A stretch of 64,000 nucleotides of DNA from NCBI GenBank assembly GCA_030248065.1, contig JASAMV010002673.1, positions 1-64,000 of the forward strand, in the 5' to 3' direction. This stretch comes from Rhynchonema sp. JSB1_4. Lineage: Eukaryota; Nematoda; Chromadorea; Monhysterida; Xyalidae. Positions 50,823 through 61,421 of this stretch are shown one piece after another (position 1 is the first letter of the stretch; every line of letters begins with the position of its first letter). The notes under the pieces were generated by a model that was not told the origin of the DNA, made no database searches, and was given only the letters and a program-made list of their open reading frames with translations. The position numbers and the translations under genes are program-made.

Positions 50823-52247
50823 CAGGGTTGTTTCAAAAAAAAAGTGGTTAATTAAAAAAATTTTAAAAAAAAAATTTTTTTTTTTGAAACTGAGATTTTG
50901 CTCTTTTTTTTAATAAAAAAAAGTTGCCCAAAAAGGGCTGAAATGTCCAAAAATGGCCTTTTTCGAGGCCAAAAATTGGCACTTTTTTCCTGTGAACGGG
51001 ACAATTTTTCCAAAATCGCGCCTGCGGCGCCCTGTATTGTCCCCAAATCCGTACAGGGATGCGCGGGGCTGGTCGTTTATAGTGATGTGGCACCGATAAT
51101 GTACTACTGCATGCTACTACACATGTATTTATATACATACAGTACCGGTTGCATCTCTTGGCTGTTTTTCGCATGATTCATGCGGCATATCATGCGGCAT
51201 GGTACCTCCTTAAGTACTGAATCATGCGAAAATTCATGCGACATTATGCGACCCCAAGCGAGCATTTTTGTCACCATGCGAGAATCATGCCGCATGATTT
51301 TGGACCATGCGGCATGATTCTCGCATGATTGTGTTGACTTGGCTGCTGGTTTAGCCTTGCACCGTTTGTGATCACAGGCAGTTTATCAGCTGTCAGCCTA
51401 AATAATATCGGTAAAATTTGCTAAAAATGCTTTTAACAGAAATGTTTATGTAGTATACTATGTATGGCAATCTTTTTCCGCAATTTGATTCTTAAAGGTG
51501 TAGCAGCGGAGTTGTTAACTACATAACCATTTATGTTTCTCTCAAGCGTATTTCCAGTGAGATTCAACCAGGATACTCGTTGCATTCAAGCTGACAGCTG
51601 ATAAATCGCCAGTGATCACAAACAGAGCAAAACTAAACCAGCAGCCAAGTCAGCACAATCATGCGAGAATCATGCTGCATGGTCCAAAATCATGCCACAT
51701 GATTCTCGCATGGTGACAAAAATGCTCGCATAGGGTCGCATAATGCCGCATGATTTTTCGCATGATTCAATACTTAAGGAGGTACCATGCCGCATGGTAT
51801 GCCGCATGAATCATGCGAAAAACAGCCAAGAGATGCAACCGGTACTGTAGGTCTGGTGCAAAACCGGGCGCGCAAAGTCGATCTGACACGCAAGATTTGG
51901 GCTGTAATCGATATTTTGATGGTCGTATGTCAGATATACGGCATTAGATGCATTAAAATACGTTGTACGGCATGCTACAATACATTAGAGTAACATGGTT
52001 AGTCAACATCAACCTCAGACTGGTAGGATTCCATAGAATCTGCACAATACTACCGGGTGTCACCACACAAGTTGGGTCTCAGGCGAAAATTTTTCAATTT
52101 TTGAAAAATATGTTGCATCGATTTCATTTATCCTGAAACGTCGTTTGCAACACTTTTCTAATAAAAAAAATTTTCGTCAAAAAAAATTAAAAAAAAATTT
52201 TTTTTAAAAAAAAAGCTCGTTAATAAAAAAAAATTTTTTCAACCCTG
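50823..52247. mobile_element. hAT-type MITE, copy 3, with nested insertion
   Basis: Ends CAGGGTTG/CAACCCTG with a perfect 8-bp target duplication GTGCAGAT (50815-50822 and 52248-52255). Length is 1425 bp because a 708-bp Tc1-like MITE sits inside; without it the element is the usual ~715 bp and matches copies 1 and 2 on both sides of the insertion. Confidence 0.93.
51140..51847. mobile_element. Tc1/mariner-like MITE nested in hAT element
   Basis: A 708-bp element with TA on each side and ends CAGTACCGGTTGCATCTC/GAGATGCAACCGGTACTG. Inverted repeats extend about 260 bp and carry repeated GCATGATTC, TGCGGCAT and related subterminal motifs. Comparison with uninterrupted hAT copies gives the insertion point. 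No transposase. Confidence 0.9.
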
Positions 52248-52915
52248 GTGCAGATCTGATTCAGACCGTACCAATAGGAAGTCGATGCTCCTTCGCATTC
52301 TTTGCTGTGCGCAGATAATTGTAGATTTGGAGACTTATGTATATAAGAGTCCTCAATAATACAAACTGTTCGAATCTAACCGCCACAAAAGCAATGTACA
52401 CGAGCAGTCTCACAAACGGCACGAGGTTGCATTGCAACGCAGCACCTTGCATATTCCCAGCTTTTGTGCAGGCAAGATGGTGACAGTTCACGCAGGCTAA
52501 GTTATAAAAAGCAGTTCAACCTCCAAGGACGTGCAACATACACGAACACTGACGTGCAATAGACACCTGACGTGCAATAGACATTGACAAAACCTTTACA
52601 CCACTCATGCACGCTGAAACGGTTGCGCCTAGATAAAGTTGCATGTTTGCTGCAAACGTTGTGCATATTCCCAGTCGTTTTCGGGAAGAAACGCAAATGC
52701 ACTTATCAGCCACATGCTAGGTTTACAACTTTCTGTGAAAATATTAAACGGCGCTGGCTGTCTGTTTGACTGTTTAGCTTCGCATTTTTGTACGTATCCT
52801 CGGGCTGTCGCGCACATCCAAAGAACTTTGGAATATTTCCTTTTTTCCTTCACCTGTCTCACACGGGCTCCTGATGAGCTAAACCTCAACTGGCTCTCTG
52901 TATGGGCTCAGCCAC

Positions 52916-53196
52916 ATAGACCCGAAACACGAAACCCGAAATACATTTTTTTTCTATGTCCATGTTTCAGGTTTCGGGTTTTGAAAAAAACCCGAAACAC
53001 GAAGCATGATAATCGAAAATGTTTCGACTGACAGTATAAATTGTTCACGCCAGCTACATGTGGCAAAACCTAAACATTTTCGATTATCATGCTTTGTGTT
53101 TCGGGTTTCTTTTTTGAAAACCCGAAAGCCGAAACATGGACATAGAAAAAATTTACATTTCGTGTGTTTCGGGTTTCGGGTCTATCTGGTGGAGCC
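52916..53196. repeat. CGAAACACGAAACCCG repeat block
   Basis: Inverted and direct repeats of GTTTCGGGTTT/AAACCCGAAAC and CTATGTCCATGTTTC form local hairpins near the inner end of the left arm. The mirror block at 54495-54770 is clearly homologous but more diverged than the outer arms. Confidence 0.8.
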
Positions 53197-53270
53197 CTAT
53201 ATGAATAAAGTTGGTCACCTTTTGTCCACCACTGATTTGGAAACATTTTGGTAATGTCTGTTTCCGATTC

Positions 53271-54424
53271 TTTTGGTCACAAAATGTTCTCAAATCTATT
53301 GTAGACAGAAAGTAATCAACTTTATATGTACAGTATATGCGGTCGGCCAGTAAAGCGACTGTGTCTACTTTTGGTCACTTTGTATCCATTTTTCTAAAGT
53401 ATCAAAAATGTTTGACACACTTTGAGTCGCGGGTCTTTACTTTGTGTTATGTGGGCCTCTTGTGACGTTTAGATGCGGTACATACGTTGGAACTGTAGGT
53501 ATCAGTTCAATGTCGAAACCCACCCGATTAGGAGGATTATAATAGTAAAAACGCTAATTTCAGCAATTCGCCGGGTGAGGTTGGTTGTTTTGCTTATTTC
53601 TTGCACCGGAATACCGATATTGTTTATGTTTTTTCAGAGCGATTTACGCGATACTATATTGCATCAACCGAGCGCGGGAGATAATAATGAACATCATCCA
53701 CCAGTACCATGACCAAATTCAGCAAAAAAACTGCGAATCATGAAACATACTACGACGCTGTGTGCATCTGATGATGCCATTAGTGGCAGCGAAACGTCCT
53801 GAACATATATAACTATTTGCATTGGTTTTGAGAAATCGTGGATCCATGCAAAAAGCAACCAAACAACAGGAGCCCTATCGCCTACAACCACAGGTGACAT
53901 TGCGTATAGCTAAAACGCCTGCCATTATTGTATTAATGGTTGTGCACATTGCTGCGCGGCTATTTCCGCCGTAAAAGGACAAACAGACAGGCAGACTAGT
54001 GATTGAGTACGGCACATATACCACCACATGATACAACTGGTGAGCAAGTAGCACACTCGTTTATGTTCCGTGTGTCAGTTTTAAAAAATGACACAACACA
54101 TTGTTCACACGGGGGCGGAGCAAACGCAACGATCAAGGGGCAGAGAGCTTGAAAAATAGTCATCGTGTTCATCAATTACTTTTTGCTTGTGGTAATCGAT
54201 TACAAACCAAATGCTTAACTGTTACATTTCGGCAAAGACACCTGAAGTAAACGAACCACCGCTTAGTTCCTGCCGTCATACCGCAGAAATAGAAGCCCAC
54301 AGAGCACCTGTTAGACGAAATTCGTAAGGTTGTTGATTTTGAACCACACTTGTTTTTGCGGTTCAAGTCTGCTTTTGACGATCGCATATATGTATAAGTT
54401 GTTATTTTGTTAAATAGATTGGAT
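53271..54424. other. Spacer of the large inverted repeat
   Basis: About 1.15 kb without a mirrored partner. It contains GGCCTCTTGTGACGTTTA (about 53454), which is also in the arm at 48004, so part of the spacer derives from arm-like sequence. A 79-codon ORF at 53473-53712 has a hydrophobic stretch (LVVLLISCTGIPILFMFF) but no splice or domain support. Confidence 0.6.
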
Positions 54425-55426
54425 TTTGGAAAGAGGAGAATACAAAATGTTTCCGAATGAGTGGTGGACGAAAGGTAACAACTTTATTCATATCGGGCTC
54501 CCAGATAACCGAAACCGAAACACACGAAATGTAAATTTTTTCTATGTCCATGTTTCGGCTTGGGTTTCAGAAAGAAACCCGAAACACAAAGCGTGATAAT
54601 CGAAAATGTTCGTTTTGCTCACATGTAGCTGGCGTGAACAATTTATACTGTCAGTAGGAACTTTTCGGATTTCGTGCTTCGTGTTTCGGGTTTTTAAAAC
54701 CCGAACCTGAAACATGGACATGGAGAAAAAATTATTTTGGGTTTCGTGTTTCGGGTCTATGTGGCTGAGCCCATCAAGAGCCAGTTGAGGTTCAGCTCAT
54801 CAGCAGCCCGTGTGAGACAGGTGAAGGAAAAAAGGAAATATTCCAAAGTTCTTTGGATGTGCGCGACAGCCCGAGGATACGTACAAAAATGCGAAGCTAA
54901 ACAGTCAAACAGACAGCCAGCGCCGTTAAATATTTTCACAGAAAGTTGTAAACCTAGCATGTGGCTGATAAGTGCATTTGCGTTTCTTCCCGAAAACGAC
55001 TGGGAATATGCACAACGTTTGCAGCAAACATGCAACTTTATCTGGGCGCAACCGTTTCAGCGTGCATGAGTGGTGTAAAGGTTTTGTCAATGTCTATTGC
55101 ACGTCAGGTGTCTATTGCACGTCAGTGTTCGTGTATGTTGCACGTCCTTGGAGGTTGAACTGCTTTTTATAACTTAGCCTGCGTGAACTGTCACCATCTT
55201 GCCTGCACAAAAGCTGGGAATATGCAAGGTGCTGCGCTGCAATGCAACCTCGTGCCGTTTGTGAGACTGCTCGTGTACATTGCTTTTGTGGCGGTTAGAT
55301 TCGAACAGTTTGTATTATTGAGGACTCTTATATACATAAGTCTCCAAATCTACAATTATCTGCGCACAGCAAAGAATGCGAAGGAGCATCGACTTCCTAT
55401 TGGTACGGTCTGAATCAGATCTGCAC

Positions 55427-56852
55427 CAGATTTGAAAAAAATTTTTTTTTATTAACGAGCTTTTTTTTAAAAAAAATTTTTTTTTAATTTTTTTTTGACG
55501 AAAATTTTTTTTATTAGAAAAGTGTTGCAAACGACGTTTCAGGATAAATGAAATCGATGCAACATATTTTTCAAAAATTGAAAAATTTTCGCCTGAGACC
55601 CAACTTGTGTGGTGACACCCGGTAGTATTGTGCGGATTCTATGGAATCCTACCAGTCTGAGGTTGATGTTGACTAACCATGTTACTCTAATGTATTGTAG
55701 CATGCCGTACAACGTATTTTAATGCATCTAATGCCGTATATCTGACATACGACCATCAAAATATCGATTACAGCCCAAATCTTGCGTGTCAGATCGACTT
55801 TGCGCGCCCGGTTTTGCACCAGACCTACAGTACCGGTTGCATCTCTTGGCTGTTTTTCGCATGATTCATGCGGCATACCATGCGGCATGGTACCTCCTTA
55901 AGTATTGAATCATGCGAAAAATCATGCGGCATTATGCGACCCTATGCGAGCATTTTTGTCACCATGCGAGAATCATGTGGCATGATTTTGGACCATGCAG
56001 CATGATTCTCGCATGATTGTGCTGACTTGGCTGCTGGTTTAGTTTTGCTCTGTTTGTGATCACTGGCGATTTATCAGCTGTCAGCTTGAATGTAACGAGT
56101 ATCCTGGTTGAATCTCACTGGAAATACGCTTGAGAGAAACATAAATGGTTATGTAGTTAACAACTCCGCTGCTACATCTTTAAGAATCAAATTGCGGAAA
56201 AAAATTGCCATACACAGTATACTACATAAACATTTCTGTTAAAAGCATTTTTAGCAAATTTTACCGATATTATTTAGGCTGACAGCTGATAAACTGCCTG
56301 TGATCACAAACGGGGCAAGGCTAAACCAGCAGACAAGTCAACACAATCATGCGAGAATCATGCCGAATGTTCCAAAATCATGCGGCATGATTCTCGCATG
56401 GTGACAAAAATGCTCGCTTGGGGTCGCATAATGTCGCATGATTTTTCGCATGATTCAGTACTTAAGGAGGTACCATGCCGCATGATATGCCGCATGAATC
56501 ATGCGAAAAACAGCCAAGAGATGCAACCGGTACTGTATGTATATAAATACATGTGTAGTAGCATGCAGTAGTACATTATCGGTGCCACATCACTATAAAC
56601 GACCAGCCCCGCGCATCCCTGTACGGATTTGGGGACAATACAGGGCGCCGCAGGCGCGATTTTGGAAAAATTGTCCCGTTCACAGGAAAAAAGTGCCAAT
56701 TTTTGGCCTCGAAAAAGGCCATTTTTGGACATTTCAGCCCTTTTTGGGCAACTTTTTTTTATTAAAAAAAAGAGCAAAATCTCAGTTTCAAAAAAAAAAA
56801 TTTTTTTTTTAAAATTTTTTTAATTAACCACTTTTTTTTTGAAACAACCCTG
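55427..56852. mobile_element. hAT-type MITE, copy 4 (mirror of copy 3)
   Basis: Ends CAGATTTG (mutated) and CAACCCTG, with the 8-bp target duplication ATCTGCAC at 55419-55426 and 56853-56860. Length 1426 bp with the same nested element at the same place as copy 3, showing that both insertions preceded the inverted duplication. Confidence 0.93.
55828..56535. mobile_element. Tc1/mariner-like MITE, mirror copy
   Basis: 708 bp, same length and TA flanks as the copy at 51140, in reverse orientation. The terminal CAGTACCGG and subterminal repeats are preserved. Confidence 0.9.
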
Positions 56853-56888
56853 ATCTGCACGATACGTTTTTCAAAAGTACATTACATA

Positions 56889-57085
56889 CATATACTCTGA
56901 CAATTCTTTTGGGAGAAACTTTCAAACACGTTGCCTGATCCGTAAAGCACAGGATGCGTGCACTGGCTGTAGCGGCCACGTGACTTCAGTAGCCAGTGCA
57001 CGCATAATGCGCTTTACGGATCAGGCAATGCGGTTGAAAAGTTTCTCAAAGAATTGCCAGAGTATACGTGAGATATTGAGAGATC
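56889..57085. repeat. Mirror of the arm palindrome
   Basis: Right-arm counterpart of 50589-50786, with one TTCTCCCAAAAG segment shortened by a small deletion. Still able to form a long hairpin. Confidence 0.8.
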
Positions 57086-58914
57086 GGTGCAAAAAAAATT
57101 TTTTAAAGATTTTTTTAATTAACTACTTTTTTTGAAACAATCCTGGGCCAAGGGATTGCTCAGGTATCCCAAGGGAATCCCAAAGGTCATATTTATCTCG
57201 ACTGTGAGTTTGAATTTTAAAAAAATCGTTTTTATCCTGCGCTTACGTTTAATTCGCCGATTTTAAGCCAAATACTACACAAAATACGCTCATGCGCGCG
57301 TGGCGCGCGAAAATGTTACACTTTTGTGAATATTTGTCGTGAAGTCACTTCAAGGTGCCGGTTCATGTGATTTTTCATCTTTTTCTGGCATTCGTCTTCA
57401 CACTTTTGTCGTTGTGACTTCTGTCATGTGTGTGTCGATACTAGATGCAAACAATAAATTGGAAATTGAATTGTGAAGTGTTTCTTCTGGCTGCGGAAGG
57501 TTGACAGTTTTCCAGAGCGCACTGTTTGAACTGGAGTTGAGACTGAAGTGACACGCATCAGTCACAAAACGGTCATAACACCACCGGGCTGCAGTACACA
57601 GGTGTGCTGTATGTGTGTGCAAGAGGCACCCTGATCTAGCAAGATGCACGTGCATTATTATTGCTTGTCTCTGCTCACTGTGTGTGTGTGTGTTTGCACA
57701 CGCAAAGAACAAACATGGGCACACTGCAGCAGTATTGATTAATTATGCAACGCTACCAACACCATTCTGTTTCACCGACCCACCTAAATAATAAAAGCAA
57801 TCTTTAGACGACCGCTCAGCACAGCTCCTGGCCCACAGGAGTGCGCGCTGTAAAGCAAGAGCACAACAAGCGAAACAACACCACACTAGGAGGCGTACGT
57901 TGTAGACGAGGACTGGGGATGAGATGGGTCGGCTTCCAGCTGACACCGCTCTTAGGCCTGTGCCCCCAGTTCAAATCCAACGTCGTCTCATGCGCAGCTT
58001 TTTGTAATTTTTAAGTTTGCCGTTTTTTTCTGGAAATTGTTTGCTGAGTATTTTCTGATGTTTTGTCTCATTTTTGTTGCAAGATTTGGTTGGCCCTGTT
58101 TCCAAAGTACAATCAGAAAACAAAATCACCAAAAACATACCTATCTCGGCACCGGCAGGCATGAAAAGCGAACAGCGCCCGAAAGTGCCTGCTCACTATA
58201 AAGAGTGTATGCTGTATGCTTTGGTTGCATAAAACTCGTGCGTGATGTTTCACTACCACGCACCACACATCTTCACTGCGCCGGACGTATCAACTCAGTT
58301 TCGACCCCCAAGAAGTCCGTTAGAATGGTCACGTGACCAAAGCACCCCCTTGACCCATTTTTCACCAAATTGTTTTCCCAGCCTAAATCTATCGGGGGGG
58401 GGGGGGGAGGGGGAGGGAGAAGAAATCTTGTCCCTCTTCGGACCAAGGTCTGATTATGACACTGCTAGTCTCCGCTTGAAAGCACAAAACAGTGAGCGAT
58501 ATAAACTTGGTGATGGGTTAGGACAACACTGGGTTGACAAAACAGCGGGAGACAAAACAGCGCGGGATGAAACAGCGGGGGACAAAACAGCGGTTACTGA
58601 AGGCAGCTATTGATATCTTTGTCAGCTGGCTCAGGCTTAGGCCTAGGCTTGGGCATGGGCTTAGGCTTAGGCCTACACTGCCCTCAGTGAATGTCAATTG
58701 AAGTGGCTGCTGTCTTTCGAAACCCCTGTTTTGTCCCCGTGACACACTTGGTGAAATAGGATCGGATCGGAACTATTTTGGTCACGTGTCGTTGTTTGCA
58801 TGAAGAATATGAAATATTTATGATGGTGTTTTGCACTGTGGCATGCGATTCCATGACAACATCATCAAGAACTGATTCCACCCACAACCACAGGTACACC
58901 GTTGCTAAACTCAA

Positions 58915-59169
58915 ATGAAGAGACTTACTGGAGCCACTAATTTCGACCAGTGTAAAAGTTGCTCATTTCAGGTCTCTGGGATTGCCATTTTAAGCTGGTC
59001 GAAGCCAGTGGCATCACCAGTAAATTTAGAAATAAAGGTAATGCTCAATGCAAAAATTAAACGTCTACGTGACCAAGAAAGGTCCGACCAGTTTTGTAGG
59101 CTCAAGAAGTACATCAGTGCCCAGGACAAGATCGTACAGGACGGGACCTTTGCTTGGAATGTGTTCTAA
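58915..59169 (+). other. Mirror copy of the conserved ORF
   Basis: An 84-codon open frame matching 48509-48763 on the opposite strand with a few changes (for example LRDQERSDQF for LRDQESSDQF). Unrecognised; see the left-arm entry. Confidence 0.25.
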
Positions 59170-60189
59170 TCTAACATCGATATTGTGGCTCTGGTATCGT
59201 ATTTTCATTTTTTACACGAAAAAATTTCTTTTCGCTTGCGTTGGGTTGCAAAGCGAAACTCGGAATCGAGAGCATGCGTGCAACGCCAATCGCAATGTTC
59301 GGACAAGGGAAAGTCATTTGACCAAAAGTGTTAAAAAAAAGTTTTATCATCCAATTATTGCATTTTGTTGTATGTGTGTTTGCGACTGAATTGGAGTGAA
59401 TATTATGTGAAAAGGGAAATATTTTCTAAATCGTTGGTCGGTGAGTGAAACAACCATAGAAATGTCGGTCACAGCTCATTTTAAATTTTGTGAATGTGTC
59501 TGCAATCAAAGGTATGAATTTGAGACAATGAAACATTTTTCTCTTCCGACCATACGAAAATCAACCGAAAGTGACGTATTTGCGCTAATTGATATTGGTC
59601 ACATATGAGCTGAAGTTTTCTTAACAATCAAATCAACATGATATTTTACCGTATTTAAACGTCACAAGAGGGCCAGTGACGTCTTTTAGACGTATTTGTG
59701 ACGCCTTTTTGTGTCACAACCTTTTTCAATAGTTAAGCGGCGCAGATCCAAAATGAGACACATTTGGTCACGATTGATCTCAATGTTAACTACTGAGTGA
59801 CCTTTGACACCAAATGACTCCCTTTCGGTCACATGCTGTCTGGGAACATTTGAGAGCTGTCCGGGAAGAGTGACCCCAAAAGATCAAAAATACACGCCTT
59901 GTATACACAAAGGGAGTCACTTGGTCACAAAAAACAGCCTTTGGCAATTCGTGTTATTATTTTTTGCTCTTTTCTTCTCAGTGAAATTAGATTGCAATTT
60001 TTCATAACAGTGCACTTTATTTGTAATGTCATGTGACACAAATGTTTGCATAGTATGTACTGAAGCAGCAAGTGCATGTGAAACATCAGGTCAAACATGT
60101 TTGCAAAATACGCGCAAAAATGCAAGTACTTCGGAGCAAGAAACTGATTTTAGGCCAAGAAAAGTAATGCTGTTTCGCAGCGCAAAAGT

Positions 60190-60535
60190 AAAACACACAT
60201 GTATAGTCCGTCCACCAGCTCATGGCACTTTGTGTTGCTGCTGGCTGGTTTGGTCCCTTCCTCCACGTTCTAATGAAAGAGAAATTGAGTGTGAGCGATT
60301 TTGCAAAAAACTAAAAAAAATAATAAAATGTGTCGAAAACGATTGAATTCGATGAAATTTAAAGTTAATTAAATTAAAATCTAAAACACGTCGATTTCAT
60401 AAAGACAGCAATTTAGGAGCAAAAATAATATTTTCGGAAACTCAATTTCTCTTTCATAGGAACGTGGAGGAAGGGGACAAGTTGGCCAGCAGCAACACAA
60501 AGTGCCATGAGCTGGTGGACGGACTATACATGCTA
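60190..60535. repeat. Mirror foldback within right arm
   Basis: Right-arm counterpart of 47143-47483, with the same inverted ends (CATGTATAGTCCGTCCACC) and AT-rich loop. Confidence 0.8.
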
Positions 60536-60719
60536 TGGTATTTTTTAACAGTGCTCATAACAAGAAGCATAAATTTCACACAAGATTGTGTCTCGGTTTG
60601 TATACCCAAATATACATGGGTTCCTTCCCACTCATTCACATTGTTTGTGACTCCACACTTTCAGTTCATGGTGTGCCACATGTATGCAGCACGTACAGAC
60701 AAACAGTAAAACACAATTA

Positions 60720-61413
60720 GGGGCTCTATAGACTCGGGCCACCCCCCCAGTATCTACCGTAATCCATGTGCTACCGTACCCAAACTTTGTCACGCGTGAT
60801 ACAGACCCATATGAACTTGTAATATTCGTTTTTGGTCGTGTCGGCCAACGGAATCGGTCACGGCCGATCGCCACCGGTGGTATCGAGGTCAAATTTCAGT
60901 TGTCCGAATGTTATATGTAGCACCTCTATCATGTTCAGAATTTTTCGCTGATTCCAAAAATGTTAAGCTTATTTCAATCTGATCACGGAAGAAAAGGTTA
61001 TTGGTAACCAACATGCAACACCCAGTGCACATGCTGCCTCAATGTCACCTGCCCCTATGCGCGCTGATTGGCTGCACTGTTGGCTAAAATCCAGCGAGCG
61101 TGCAACTGAGATTAAAAATAGACTGTTATGTTACTCTTTCATGCGACGTCGGAATGAAATAAGCTTAACATTTTTGGAATCAGCGAAAAATTCTGAACAT
61201 GATAGAGCTGCTACATATAACATTCGGACAACTTTGAAATTTGACCTCGATACCACCGATGGTGATCGGCCGTGACCGATTCCGTTGACCGACACGACCA
61301 AAACGAATATTACAAGTTCATATGGGTCTGTATATCACGTGACAAAAGTTTGGGTAGGGTAGCACATGGATTACGGTAGTTTCTGGGGGGTGGCCCCGAG
61401 TCTATAGAGCCCC
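60720..61413. mobile_element. Foldback MITE at the right edge of the palindrome
   Basis: A complete ~694-bp element bounded by GGGGCTCTATAGACTCGG and its reverse complement, with inverted arms of about 250 bp (GTAATCCATGTGCTACC, CACGGCCGATCG and GCTGATTCCAAAAATG recur inverted) around a ~120-bp loop. The inverted-repeat homology with the left side ends inside this element. Confidence 0.85.
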
Positions 61414-61421
61414 CAAAATTT

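Larger units (their letters stand above)
46677..53270 (+). repeat. Left arm of ~14-kb inverted repeat
   Basis: This arm is matched in reverse complement by 54425-61000; paired coordinates sum to about 107,670-107,695 along the whole length. Identity is very high over most of the arm, with scattered substitutions and small indels, and falls towards the centre (52900-53270), where only blocks align. The arm holds foldbacks, a MITE, a degenerate TTAGGC block and a hAT element with a nested Tc1-like MITE, but no confident gene. Confidence 0.95.
54425..61000 (-). repeat. Right arm of ~14-kb inverted repeat
   Basis: Reverse complement of 46677-53270. It carries the same internal elements in mirrored order: CGAAACACG block, hAT with nested Tc1-like MITE, palindrome, degenerate telomere-like block, small MITE and foldback. 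Differences include CAGATTTG instead of CAGGGTTG at one hAT end, a longer G-run at about 58395 and scattered substitutions, so the arms are not identical. Confidence 0.95.

Noticed and set aside
46677..61000. Large inverted repeat as a plain assembly duplication
   Set aside because: The arms differ by substitutions, indels and a mutated transposon end, and similarity decays towards the centre, which an exact mis-join would not give; a merge of diverged haplotypes still cannot be excluded without reads.
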